Source: Dolomedes plantarius (taxonomy: Eukaryota; Arthropoda; Arachnida; Araneae; Dolomedidae). Taken from it: DNA of 64,000 nt. Made by a program: the position numbers and the translations under genes. Below are positions 11,749 through 24,305 of the stretch, one piece after another. Under the pieces are notes generated by a model, which saw nothing but the letters and a program-made list of their open reading frames with translations, did not search any database and was not told the origin of the DNA. The stretch lies in assembly GCA_907164885.2 (NCBI GenBank), contig OU015492.1, positions 190,377,766 to 190,441,765 on the forward strand. Direction: 5' to 3'. Positions within the stretch are counted from its first letter, which is position 1. Each line of letters starts with the position of its first letter.

Positions 11749-11840
11749 TGACGTCACTGTTTCGTGAACTGTTGCCAAACACACACGTGGTCGAGAAAAC
11801 GTATTTATATTCGAGCCCATTCCGTTCCCAGCTGTCAGTC
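11749..11840 (+). promoter_or_regulatory. Candidate RNA polymerase II core promoter (CRE, E-box, TATA, initiator)
   Basis: In order on the + strand: a perfect CRE/ATF palindrome TGACGTCA (11,749–11,756), an E-box CACGTG (11,784–11,789), a TATA-like TATTTATA (11,802–11,809) and the arthropod initiator TCAGTC (11,835–11,840, predicted +1 A at 11,837). TATA to +1 spacing is about 35 nt, slightly long but workable. The stretch is clearly richer in G+C than its flanks. No other place examined in the window has these elements in the right order and spacing. The assignment to the TEP-like gene is inference: it is the same strand and that gene lacks a visible first exon. Confidence 0.5.
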
Positions 11841-11938
11841 AGGAAGGAGTCGAAACACTTCGAACTCGTTGGTAACTGATTAGAACCGGCTTCGAAAGTC
11901 GGTATTGTGACTTCGCATTCAAGTGCAACGAGAAACGG
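11837..11938 (+). other. Candidate non-coding first exon with 5' splice donor
   Basis: Following the initiator, about 102 nt without an ATG-led frame end at the near-consensus donor AACGG|GTGAGT (GT at 11,939). The exon contains repeated TTCGAA-type words. It would supply the missing 5' UTR of the TEP-like gene, whose first coding exon opens with a 3' splice site at 53,214, giving a first intron of roughly 41.3 kb filled with transposons. It could equally belong to an unrelated non-coding transcript or to another promoter of the same gene. Confidence 0.42.
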
Positions 11939-14900
11939 GTGAGTTATTTGCCGAAAACAAAATTGTATACATTATTTAAATTATGCTTCTATGAAATAGC
12001 ATATTAGTAGTAACAATAAATAGTTCAAACCACTTCGAACCGCAGTTTCAGTGAGTAACCATATGCGATAGTTCATTAAATTGTAGGCTTTACAACATTG
12101 TTTACTATACAATATTGAGACACAAGTGATATTTTACCTCAAACAGTCTGTAAATGTGTTTCGTTTTAAAAATATATCATACAGGGTATGATTCAGTCTC
12201 TATTATTTACTCTGTATTATGTATATACACTCACATACATGTAAATGTGTGTCTGTGTGTGTGTATATAATTTACAACATAGTTTAACTTATGGAGCATG
12301 TTTTAATTATTCACTCCTCCTGTTAGATTTCATACTAAACAAGACATTTATTCATATTACTGCATTTTTATATCCAAAATCAGATATCTTATAAATGGAG
12401 CAAGTGGAGAAATAAGTTTTATTTATTTTAAAGATAATCATGTTTAAATATTCGTCCTGCATTTGTAAGTGTAATATGCATTCATTCTGGTATCATATAA
12501 TTGCACCATTATTTTATTCCATAATCTTTTGTTGTCTTTACTGTAGTAAGGTTTAATTTGTACATAGTTCGTGACTCTTATTTATTGAACAAGTTACTCT
12601 TAGTGCTTTTTATTTTCAAATTATATAATGTTGATATATTATGAGTTCATATATTCTATATTGCTATCGTTATTAAAAATGTACTTATTAAGAATTAGTT
12701 ATAAACGATTAAATTGCAAATGAGAACTTCTTAATATCCACAATAACGCGTATCAATTGCATTTTTTTTCTTATGAGTGAACATTAAAATGTTCCTACAA
12801 ATTGCGTGTGAGAATTGTCCATATAATCGTATCTAATGTTCGGAGATTTGAACGAGAACTATCCCTGTTAGTCTCATACTAGTTGCCATGTGTATATCCT
12901 GCTGCTGATTTTAAGAAGCTGTTATTAACAGTTTTATACATACTTAGATTGGTAAATGTATCGTTATTGCGTTTGGGCATATTCAAGGTATTATGAGTTT
13001 ACCAAGCATTTTAAGCTGACATAATTAAATTTAACTGTTAAACCACTTCGAAATAAATAATCCTTAAAGAACATGGACGCATTACAGCGAGAAAATGCAG
13101 CCTAGATGATCCGATCTGGTGTAATTTTGCTGATATAACCATGACTATCATCGTTAAAGCTGTATAACTCGCATAATTAGGAAAACTTCCAACACTATAT
13201 TAGTCTATGACGGAAATGATGAAAACCTTTGCTTTAAAATTATCACGCAAATGTTAAAGCTAAAAATCATGAAATGCATATTAATTATGCGCATCAAAAA
13301 ATTATCGATAAAACAAGAACTACTGTTTGTTTGCGTTTTGGATATAAATGTATGTGATCGTTAGTGCCTATAATTTCGTTTACTTTAGCCTGTGTAATAG
13401 GATCCATCATTAAGATTTGTTATTTTATTGATAAAATTCCTGTAAATTGTTTAAATATTGAACACCCGTACGCTCTCTGATTTTATCATAACATTCATCA
13501 CGTTCAATTTTTTAATTTAATGATTATCATGTAATGGGTATAGAGTTTAACAGATTTAATGTAGTAAAAACTCTAAACCCAAACAGTTTATTTTTCCTTA
13601 TCAACCATATTTTCTCGCAGAATTTTAAGAATTCCGTCGTGTAAAACTAGTTCATGGATAACAAATTTAGACAATTGTATCTTTAAAAAAATTTTATCCA
13701 AAGATATTAAAGCCCAAATGGGAATAATTTTATCGCAGTTATAAGAACAAGGCTATACTGTTTGAGATTACATATTGAATTTAGGGTTTCAATAAATCTC
13801 ATCTTACAGTATGTATGAAATTTGAATGACTTCGTTCAATACTGAGGGGTAAAATACCGAATTCATCTTCAAAACACTTTATTAGCATCATTATTTTAAA
13901 CTACATTAAGAGTTAAAAAGTAGCATTGCTGGAAAGTTTTTTTTAATTTATTTATTTTTTTTATTTATTAATTTATTTATTTTTATTTATTTATTAAAAA
14001 GGAAGCATCTTTATTCTCAAACGTGTAAGCATTCAATATGGAGTATTGGATAAAATTTTTGGAGGGTGATAGAACTGGAATAAACAGCATTTTCTAATCC
14101 TCAGAGGAAAATTATAAATGAGAGCTTGTGTCGGACTAATCGGTGCAAATTTTCTCCAGCCTCAGAACAAGAGGGATGATTGCCTCTATGGACAATTTAC
14201 ATAAACCTAAGGACTTTGTCCACAGGTTTCTGCATTAGAAATAAATGGATAATTTACAAACGCAAAAGAAATTTAAATAATTGGTGTGAAATAGGGATCA
14301 TCTAAATTTTCCCACATATCTTCTTTCGTGTCTATGAGGGTAAAGACATGAAAGGGATGCGTCTATCAGAAAGAAGGGGAAGAAATCCGTTCACCGAATC
14401 AACATAAAATTTTGCTCCATTTTTTCATAGGATTTTTAAATTAAATACACATTTGGGAAAATTGAGTCTTGGAGAGATAAATATGCTATATAAATCTTTC
14501 AAATAACCTTTCCTGAATACAATTTTTGCCGCCACATTATAAACAACTTTTAAAAAGAGCTCTGAAAAATTACTCTAGTACTTCCTTTAAATATTTTGGG
14601 TTGTTCTAACTTAAAGTAACTCATGGTTGTTAAGAATAAAAGTAGATTTTTAGATAACTGTTCATTTTCCATTTTACAAAAATGTTCTTCAAAAGTCTGC
14701 GAGCGTTTATACCATTTCGCTATAAAAATAGAACTTGCCATTTCAAGAAGGAACCGCCCTAGATACTAAATGGATAAAAATACAGAAGACGTTTTAAATC
14801 TCTTCATTAAACTTAGAATCGGAAAAAAAACAATCGAATTCATTCCTTTAATCTTAGCTTCATTGCTCATTGTCTTAAATCTCGGTTATTGACTTACCTC

Positions 14901-15219
14901 GATCAACCTCTTATTTATCATATGAAGCTAAAATAAAATAGATGAGCATGAAAATTCAAGTTCTGTGTACTCAGGTGATTAAATATTAACAATACCGAAA
15001 TGCTTGTGAAAGCGCATTGGGTAGTTTGGACCGAAGGTCGTTGAATTTTCGTGACATAAATGAAGAATATTATTACAGACAGCTATTAATTGGCAATTAC
15101 ACGAAGCTGTATCCTGACTAAACTTTTCGTTCTCTGTCTATTGTGTATATTTACCTCAATAAATTAATTGGTAGGACAATGGCCCAACGACTAGGGTACT
15201 CATTACCATAGTGAAGTGG
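11939..15219. other. AT-rich non-coding stretch (part of the proposed long first intron)
   Basis: No coding exon recognised. A TTTATT-type low-complexity run spans about 13,938–13,999. TTCGAA-containing words like those in the candidate exon recur at about 12,030 and 13,045. Nothing else stands out. Confidence 0.5.
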
Positions 15220-15227
15220 TTTACAAG

Positions 15228-15418
15228 CAGTGGCGCACTTAGGATTTTTTCTTGGGGGGGGGGGACGAAATGAACGGATAAAAATATTTATAATGCATGG
15301 GGGGGGGGGCAAGATGAACGGATAAAAATATTTATAATGCAAAATCAATATTCATAATGCAATTTCTATTTCTTTTGGGGGGGCAGGGCGCCTTTCCCCC
15401 CCCCTAGGTGTGCCACTG
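15228..15418. mobile_element. hAT-type MITE with perfect 8-bp target duplication
   Basis: The 191-bp element has ends CAGTGGCGCACTTAGG and, inverted, CAGTGGCACACCTAGG. It is flanked on both sides by the identical octamer TTTACAAG (15,220–15,227 and 15,419–15,426), the size typical of hAT transposition. Inside are G- and C-runs and a partial tandem duplication of about 40 bp containing GAACGGATAAAAATATTTAT. It has no coding capacity and must have been moved by an hAT transposase encoded elsewhere. Confidence 0.92.
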
Positions 15419-15426
15419 TTTACAAG

Positions 15427-18400
15427 GGTGTTTGTAGTCGTTCGGAGTCGGTTTTCTGTTGTTAGTCCATGTTAAAAATAAATACAACAAAAATTCAATC
15501 GTTGATTATGACATATGCTTATGTTCTGCTGTAATGTAAATGAAAATAATAGCCAATATTAAAGGACTTGTTGCATGTTAATAGGATTAAAGTACTATCT
15601 GTGTGTAATGAAATTATTTCCGCACTGTCATTACAGAAGCTGTAAAGGCAAGTTCGTATGAGAGAAAATGCATTGCACATCTATTAAATATTAATACTAA
15701 TTTGTACTGGTGATGTAAAATATTAAAATTATAATTATTATATTGTGTAAATGAGAACTGCAGAATGTATAAGCGCAGTAAGTCATTCCAGAAGTTAAAA
15801 TTTTTTTGAACTTTAAAATTAAATATTAACAGCGAAAACTGTAAAGGGCAAACCTAAGCACAAGTCTCCACACGATGTCGTTTGTACTGTAAATTCAGCG
15901 TACCAAAAGTTGCCATGAATGAGGAAGGGGCCGGATTGGGTGATCCCTTCGAATGGCTGTCATAATATAACAAGGAGGGTTAATAACCAACTGACTAAAG
16001 GAGACCCCAGCTTCTTTCTCCGGTTTCAAACTTCTAAGTTTGTTCATTCCTGATGTAGCCCAAGATGACTCTAAAGTCCAACAAAGAAAGCTTCCATCAA
16101 CTTTATCTTGTACTAAATTTTTATATTTACTTTTCTACGATTACTGAACATACGTACTCTAAAAAATAAGTAAATGTTTTAGCATCAAAATAAAGTAACA
16201 AATGTCGTGTAAGACTTCGTGGGTGATACAGTATTACTTGTTTACTGAAAAATGTTTGATCGCTATCTTAGCAAGAATGGGTGTTTTTCTTGAAGCTTAG
16301 TTAGTTCAATCCGATAGGAATTTCTGCTTTGTTTCGATGTATTGAAACACTTCCTGACGCTCTTGAGAAAGAGATGGGCATTTGGTATTACTCGTTTATT
16401 TTGCTTTCTCGGCAAAAATCAATTGTTCAGTCAAAAATCTTCTTTTGTTGCACAAGTACTTATGTGGGTAAATATCATATCGCAGAAAAATATGTATATG
16501 TGTATAATGGAAATGACGTAATTCACTTATGTTGTAGAATGAGCACATGCGCAAATGGTTGGTCAAATGAATACAAGAAAGCATATGTAATTTGGATAAC
16601 AAAATGCCATTGTTTTCAATGGGACGAATAATTTCTTCTTTCATGAAAGAAGGTAAAAAAAATTACGTAAAATAGAAAATTTTTTTAGCGTTTTTCATCG
16701 AAAAGTTTAAATTAACTCTGCAGAATTTTTTCTTTTATTTCTTGATTATACGGAGAAAATTCTTCTTAAATAAAATGTTTTATAAGCAAATTAAAGAAAT
16801 TATTCCCATTTGAGTGATAAAATTAAAGTCTGCCTTCTCGTGTTCAATATAATAATTGATGATAGAGCAAGACAGATGCATTTGATATGGCATGAAAAAA
16901 ATTTATAATTTTTAATAACTTAGAAAGAATATTAGCTTTGTCATCAAAGTCTTAAACATGTTTTTCAGCAATGTCATCCCAAGATTTGAAATTACTGTTT
17001 TTGAATTTTAAATAAATGTGGCAGGTAATATATTTAAAATGAGGTTTCGTGTTTCATATTTTAGAGATAATTAAGTTTTGCTGTAACTCCATTTTCATAA
17101 CTACTTTTTATTTGGAACAAACTAATAAAATTGATGAAATAGACCATGATGAATTAGAATTTAGTTGTTAAAATGCAAAATATAGAATTCTGTCAATCTA
17201 GTTTAATTTGTTTCTTTGTTATCATTTTTACGGGAAGTGATACAAATAGCTGATTTAAATTTGTAGACAGGGAAAATCCTATGTAATGAAAGCAAACATT
17301 TCTTTTGTCTGCAATTACTTAAAAAAACCTTACGGTTCAAGTCAGTGACTTTGGTAGAAAATTCTTTTAAGGAAAGGCACAGGTACGTTTTTCGTTCCTC
17401 TCCGTTTGGAATAATATAAAAGACCCAAAGTTCGGATATGCCACTGCCTTCTCTCTGTCTTCGTCCATACCTCAAATTCTTATGTTTTGCGATATTAAGT
17501 TTTTCTCGACCTTTCTAGTACATGACTCGCTTATCTTGGGAAAAGTCTTTCTCGGAAATCACTCTGGAATTATTCGGCGTATTTAAACCCTCCTTCCCTT
17601 ATTTTTAATGAATTCGAATGTATAAACACCGAACAAAAATTTTATGTTATGTCGGAACAGAAATATATATTCATTTTCAACTTCTGTGCTGTTAGATCGC
17701 TGTTATGCAGTTATTTACAAACTGTAAGTGACATAAACAAAAGATAGCTTTCTACAAATAAATACTCAGTGATACAATTTGTAAAAATGTACTTATTAAG
17801 TTTTATCTCGCAGTCATACTTCAGTGAGATAAACTGAAAGGAAGTGTTATCAAACGTAATGGAGGAAGCAGGAAAAGCTTCCCTCTCTCCTCTGATGATC
17901 AACAGAGTACCAACCGCTTCACTATATTGGCAGACTACTCTTTTCTTGCACTATTTAACTCCATTCGATTTCCTACACCGCTTCATTTCCCTAAAGGATT
18001 CTCAGATAAAGAAATTTATATGTTTCTTTCGTGACATGGTTACGTGCCTTAGACTTGGATTTACACCAGCATCAAAGTCGATTACTAGACCTTTTGCTTG
18101 TTAAAAGGTCTTACTCAAATTATTTACACGTTACGAATGTTAATATATTAAAATTATTCTTAAAGCTTCTGTCCTTTAAAATATCTTATGTTGTTCATGT
18201 TTCCTCAAAAACAAGAAGTATTTCTATGGTACATGAGACTGTTTAAAAGTTAATTAACTTTCCGGTTAAAATTTGAATTAAAAGTAAGTATAATAGTAAA
18301 TATTGCTGATTTTTGAAGATTTTTTATTTTTTTTTATTTTTTGGGGTAGGAGAGATATTAGGATAATTATCTATTCAGTTTAATTATGACTTCTATTTTT

Positions 18401-19868
18401 TACCACAAAATAGTTTTCTTCATAATTGGAAGGTAAATAAACATAGACAAAATTTTGATGTCTTGTATTTCCTAAAATGGAAATATTATACGCATTTAAA
18501 AATCCCAAATATATATAATATATTTTTTTTACTTATCTAAAATTGAGATTCGGAATTTTTTAATAACTGCAAACAATTTATCCCTACTACAGCTTAAAAA
18601 GTTTGAAATTTGAGATTTATTTTTATTAATTAGTTTTGTGCTATTTTAAGGATTTTGGATTTTCTTTTCCAAGTTTATTTTATAATATTTTCTGGTATTA
18701 ACAATTCCTAATTATCTGTTAGTACATGATATTCTCAATTAGTTTTTTCTCGTCACTTTTCTAAAACTAACATATTTTAGATGTATATTTGAATATTTAT
18801 TTCTTGAGATCCGAAATGCAGTCGGAATGCTTATTCTTATGCAATGTATGTCTATTATAGGTGGAAAAGTAGATTAAAAAATTCCGTTGATATAGAGAAC
18901 ATGGAAAAAATGTGTAAGATAAAAATATCTGTCACATCAAACAACAAATGTGATATTCATTTGATAGGCTTTTATTATATATTTGTTATGGAGACCTTTC
19001 TTTTAAAACGATAATATATTTGACAAAATGTTACATACACTTCATTTTATGTATAAATATTAATATACTACTAAAATTCTGAGATTGTCATCAGTTAAAT
19101 GCAGCGAACATGGCCCCTTCTACCGCGATATTTTACTGTATTAAATGTCCTATTCGTAAATATACGCTACACCTGATGAAATCAGTTGAAACGGACTCTC
19201 AAATAAATTTAGTAAAAATTGAGATCCGTCACACAGTTCCTGGTACATTTAGTTCTGTGGCGTTATGGCAGATGTTGATATCTCCGAAAAATTCAATTTT
19301 ATGTTTTAAGTTGATATGTCACACTTAAAATTGGTTCTCTAATGTGGCAAAAGCTGATAGTGGAATTATGAAATAATACCAAGTTGATCGTATTGGCAAA
19401 TTCTGTTATGCATAAAAGAGGTAATACTTGGTTCCTAATTGAATATTTTAGACCCTTATTGAAATTTTCATGGAAGACCAGCCATATGCTTTAGGTTGAA
19501 TATGAGTATTAACTACAGAATGTTTGGGTTGAAAAACTTAATTGAGCGATTTTATATTTCCCAACAAAAGTTACTTTTTTAATTTGCTGAAAACATTAAA
19601 AAATGGCATCACTATCCGCCATAATGACACAGAGTTGGTTCATAATGTTCGACTTTAGTGTGTACAACAGATGGCTCATTATTTTAAATTTTATTTCTGT
19701 CATCTCTTATACGAAGGAGAAACCCATTGTTTGCAGCAAAATTATTTTACTTCCCAAAATGGTGCTAACAAATGTGACTCCACGCTGAAGAAAATGAAAA
19801 AATTTCGAGTATGAAGGTAACAAATTTATTAAAAGTACTTCTGATGAATAAATAATCCAACAGAGATA
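15427..19868. other. AT-rich non-coding stretch
   Basis: Frames up to 100 codons (for example 16,329–16,631) show no domain or credible composition. No transposon termini were recognised. 15,840–16,090 is slightly more complex but unidentified. Confidence 0.5.
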
Positions 19869-19870
19869 GA

Positions 19871-20278
19871 TAAAAATAATACAAATATAGACAAGAAACA
19901 AACAGAAATCAAGCACTTTGGGCATCCACGCACCAACGGCAAGATTCTGTATAAGTGCCATAACTGAACCATAAAACAACAGAGGTAACCGACAGGTCTC
20001 TTCTTCAGGGGGCCTAACCATGTCAGTTACCTCAAGGGGTAACTGACAAAAATAATACGAATACAGACAAAAAACAAACAGAAATCAAGCACTCCGGGCA
20101 TCCACGCACCAACGGCAAGATTCTGTATAAGTGCCGGAACTGAACCAAAAACAACATAGAGGTAACCGACAGGTCTCGTCATCAGAGAGCCTAACCATAT
20201 CAGTTACCTCAAGGGGAACTTTCTGAATAGGATGCAGGTAAGCCCAAAAGACATCCCAAGGCCCCGAGTCCCCCAAGT
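19871..20278 (-). repeat. Unnamed repeat, two tandem partial units (third copy at 59.2 kb)
   Basis: Units 19,871–20,047 and 20,048–20,278 share CCACGCACCAACGGCAAGAT, the TCTGTATAAGTGCC block, a GGTAACCGACAGGTCTC block and the TCAGTTACCTCAAGGGG block. Read on the minus strand the second unit is open and encodes LHPIQKVPLEVTDMVRLSDD with a further ETCRLPL; the other copies keep recognisable versions (EETCRLPL; HPIQKVPLEETDSVRPP). Retention of similar peptides across three diverged copies suggests origin from a coding or retroposed sequence. No terminal repeats or poly(A) tail could be assigned. Confidence 0.6.
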
Positions 20279-22040
20279 AAGCAATAAGTCAAAAAGAAAA
20301 TGAAGAGACAAACACAACTTACAGTATAGGCTCAACGCACCTTACATGCAAGCACACAAAAAACTAATGCAAAATAAAAGATGCATACATGCCCCTATTC
20401 CGTAAGTGACGGTTATGGCGAAACAGCAGCCAATTCTATCCTAAAAATTACGTCATAGTAACATTACTATAGCGCCACCCCCCATTACAGCCTAACCAAA
20501 CTTCTGATGAACATAGAGATGTCACTTCTTAAAATAATGAAAATTTAATATTCCCGATTGTCAAGCTATGTGCAACATGAATTGATTGAGATATTTTCAT
20601 ATTCATCAATTATTTCACCAAATGGGAAAAGTTATCATTTCCACGTCATGTTGGAATTATGTTCAGTTCTTTGTAAATGATGAATAGGTTGTCAAGTAAA
20701 TTATACAATTTAATGAACGACATTAATCAAAAGACAATGATTAATTTCCATTTGGCTATTACAAATCCACATGGAGGATATATAAATACTTCCATGAATG
20801 AATCCAGGCTCAATTTTGATGGAAAAATATCAACGTTTACCTCAAGTTAAAAAATGTTCAAATAATATTCCTTTTCCAAGCTCCGTACTTTTCATGACTG
20901 CGATTTTTTTAGAGTAGCTTTTTTTAATGCTGCAATTTTTAATATTCTTCGAGACTTACAGAGCTGAGTGCCTCTTTAACTAGAAATACAAGTTCGTTTT
21001 TTATATTTTTTAAATCTTAGAAAGCGTGCAAATTGGATTTGCTTTTAAGGAAGTGATGAAAGGCAAACCTTGAACTTCAGACCTCTGCGCAGGATGTCAT
21101 TTATGGGGGGAGAAATTTTCACTACCTAAATTGTAGTGGTTCGTCCCAGATTTCTTCTTAAAATAACCGTCCGGATTTTTCATATTTTATTGCAAACTTT
21201 CCTTGCACGAATACTCTTTTAGTTGATAGTTGTGGCTTAGAAATTCTCGAAAAAAAAGTGCTAATCTTTTGCCCAGCGCATGATCTTTTGTTCTTTTCAA
21301 GGTGAATGATGACATAAAGTTTTAGTCTAAAACTTAATTATGTCATACATATAAATATACCAAAAAGCTTTCAAGAAAAAATAAAAGGCAGTTTTCAGTA
21401 CACTCTGAGTGAGCAGTATTCCTTTTTGTAGAAATAAGGTTTAATTTTTTAAAATTTCAATTGTATTATTAAAATTGCTGGTTAACTGATAGATAATTAT
21501 TATTCGTTTTAAATTCCAATTCCTTGAAATTATTTAGAAGAAAGGACGAATATTTATATTGCACATAACTTCGAACTTGATTCTTCTATCCATACAATCT
21601 TTCAACAAGATAGATCTCAAGAAAATACCTGAAACTGACGAATTTTGATCAACCGTGAAAGTGCAAAAACAACACAAACAAAATGCCTTGGAAGAACATT
21701 ATAAAAAAAGTACAATATAAAATAGTACAGTAGAAAATACAGTAAACTTGAAAGTGCAATATAAAATACAGTAAATCAGTATGCTGTCTTCAATATCTGA
21801 CATTATTTATTAAATTTACCGCAACATTACTCTTACGCCGCCAGACCTTTTGTGAAATATATTTAAATATACTGTTACATACAGCATAGGGAATACCATG
21901 GCATAACTACGTTCCTCTTCCTAATGACTTATCTTTATATTAGTTTGAAGTTTATTAATTTTGTTGTTTTAATTATCAAATTGGGTAATAATACAAATTT
22001 CAATAGTGATTGTGCATTAAACGATGAAAAATGTGAAAAA
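20279..22040. other. Non-coding stretch
   Basis: No gene or transposon ends seen. 20,290–20,490 is less AT-rich and may be a further part of the preceding repeat. Confidence 0.45.
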
Positions 22041-22045
22041 AAAAA

Positions 22046-22162
22046 TTCAGGTAGTCTCTTCTAGCGAAACTACCGCAGGTTATTAACGTGGGTTTACTTA
22101 TCGTTGCTTACCTCTTTTGTATGTAAATATATGTATGTGTTATGTATATATCTATATCTATA

Positions 22163-22193
<31 letters not shown>

Positions 22194-22447
22194 TAATATA
22201 TATATTTTTTATATATATATAATGTATATATTTTATATATATATTTACGTATGTATATATATATGTATCTCAACATTTTGACACATTTTAGTACTTATCT
22301 GTTGAACTATTTACTGCTTGTCCAAGCGACACAGACTGGGTTTGGCTTACTGCCGAAATAACTCGCGAGGTACGGACAGACGGTTTTAGCGTCTGAAATT
22401 TTGCTTTCCGGAGGACCGTTATGGAGGAACGTCATCCTACGTTAAAA
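22046..22447 (+). repeat. Repeat R1, copy 1 (with TA-rich core)
   Basis: The left module starts TTCAGGTAGTCTCTTCTAGC and includes CTTATCGTTGCTTACCTCTTTTGT. A TA-rich core (22,150–22,265) follows. The right module includes ACTGGGTTTGG, AACTCGCGAGG and CTGAAATTTTGCTTTCC. The same two modules flank TA cores at 30,439–32,388 (interrupted) and, inverted, at 57,668–57,990. The left end can fold as a hairpin (GGTAGT…AACTACC). No coding frame is conserved, so R1 is probably a non-autonomous element of unknown class. Confidence 0.8.
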
Positions 22448-22459
22448 TGTGCAACGCCG

Positions 22460-23258
22460 ATAAATATTTAATTATTACAGATGTTTTCGTCTGTTTTCTT
22501 CATAGCTGGTCATGTTCGATATTAATTTTTTTAAAGAAGTGCAAAAGAAATGCACAAAATATAATTAAACTTCTTTGCATTATTACTGTAGATGTTCGAA
22601 AACGCCCTGCCTTCAAAACCAGGTAACTCCTAAAAAGGTCCATTATAATATACAAAAGAGCGATTTTTTTTTAACTGCCGTGCTTCAACCATTATATCGT
22701 TAAGAAGCTGCTATATACTTAAGTGCCAGCTTAACAAATGTGTCTTTTCTCAGCTTTTCATGATCTTTACCTCGTTTTCTAAGCATTTTGGTCTCCATTC
22801 ATCTGTCTTCAAACCTTTTCCACTTGAATGGCCGGATGAAATAATATTAGTTCCGCTCAGGCTAGCATTTGGCTTTGGGATGAGTAAACGGCAATCCAGT
22901 TGAATAAACTAAGAGCAAAATATAAAATGGAAGTTATAGTCCAGGTCTTTCAAAAAATTGCTCTCCCGTGAGTAATATATCTTGCGCAGAACAATTACGA
23001 AGTGTTTTTCAAGGTCTTCTAGAGGGTTGGAATGCCGCTGTCCTAAGTGAGCTGGATTACAGAAAAGTCGTTTAATGTCACCAAATCGAGCAACACGGAA
23101 AGAAAATATAAATTACGTGAAACCTTTATGAGTTTTTTGCCTATAGTAATAAATGATAAATCATAGCTTTTCTACATCACTTAATGGTTTTTGAAAACAA
23201 TTTTGCTCCATTATTATGAATAGTTTTTGAAATTTTTCATGTTGCATCATGTTTTACC
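22460..23258. other. Non-coding stretch
   Basis: No exon, RNA gene or repeat terminus recognised. Confidence 0.5.
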
Positions 23259-23260
<2 letters not shown>

Positions 23261-23349
<89 letters not shown>

Positions 23350-23437
23350 TACACACTCACATATGTGTGTGTATGTACGTATATGTGTATATATGTATGT
23401 ATGTATGTGTGTATATATATATATATGTGTGTGTGTG

Positions 23438-23468
<31 letters not shown>

Positions 23469-23501
23469 ATATATATATATGTATGTATGTGTATATATAT
23501 A
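23261..23501. repeat. Long TA/TG compound microsatellite
   Basis: About 85 bp of pure TA pass into interrupted TATG, TGTG and TATA blocks. It directly abuts the left end of a mariner-type element, and a shorter TA tract continues on that element's right side. Confidence 0.93.
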
Positions 23502-24305
23502 CCGGGGGCGTCATAAATTCGAGCAAAGTTCAAAAATTCGTAATAAAAGAAATAATGATCTGAAAAATTTTCTGTTTGCGCGAATAGGATCAGAGGGACA
23601 TTGGATTTTTTTCCCATGTTAAAAAGAAAAAAGAAAGCGCCCTCTTTTAAAAGTAATCGAAAGAGGGCGCTTTTGCGTGACCACGTTAGGTCTGCATTGC
23701 AGGAAAGACATGCGTTACCTGTCGTCACCTTCATGCAGGATGTTGCCCCGCCCCACATTTCACGTGATATCAAGACGTTCCTGTTGGAATCTTTCACTGA
23801 AGACCGAGTTCTATAAGTCCCGGTTGTAAGGTTCAGTGGCCCTCACAGTAACCAGACATGACCACGGCAAATTTTTAGTTTGGGGGATACTTAAAAACTC
23901 ATGTGTACCGGAGCTCCCCAACCACTTTCGTGGAACTGAAAAATGTCATTCGACAGACAGTCGCTGTCATAGATGCTACAATCCGCTGCAATGGGCTTAT
24001 TGACATGCCTCACTTGCGTATTACCTTGTGCTAGTAGTAATGTTGAACATATGTTACTTTAAAATAAATGCGCAGTCTTATGTTTTTGTGATCTGTTTGA
24101 TTTTCTGTTTCAGTTTGCCTGATTTGCATAAAACGTCTCAGTCTGACGTGTGAGCGCCCTCTTTCGGTTACTTTTAGAAACTTTTTTTTATATGGAAAAA
24201 ATCTAATGTCCTTCTGATCTTATTGGCGCAAACAGAAAAAATTTCCGTGCATTGCTTCTTTTATTATGAATTTTTGAACTTCGCATAAATTTATGACGCA
24301 CCCGG
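23502..24305 (+). mobile_element. Mariner/Tc-type element with long terminal inverted repeats
   Basis: The 804-bp element has TA on each side and ends CCGGG(G/T)GCGTCATAAATT that remain alignable inwards for about 170 bp (shared words AAGTTCAAAAATTC, TTTTCTGTTTGCGC, GATCAGA(G/A)GGACATT). A hairpin GCGCCCTCTTTT…GAAAGAGGGCGC occupies 23,637–23,677, and a related GCGCCCTCTTTCGG lies in the right repeat. Between the repeats only the C-terminal part of a transposase survives, so this is an internally deleted copy. It landed in a TA microsatellite. Confidence 0.85.
23661..24033 (+). pseudogene. Transposase C-terminal remnant, frame-broken
   Basis: The first frame gives LRDHVRSALQERHALPVVTF then MQDVAPPHISRDIKTFLL, containing the second catalytic Asp motif. 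After a shift near 23,817–23,860 the same protein resumes as PDMTTANF*FGGYLKTHVYR and ends NGLIDMPHLRITLC. The 'PPHI…SPDxxPxDFWLWGYLK' arrangement is that of mariner-related transposases with a third Asp rather than Glu; here that residue reads Asn and the expected Trp after it is a stop. Clearly inactive. Confidence 0.8.
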
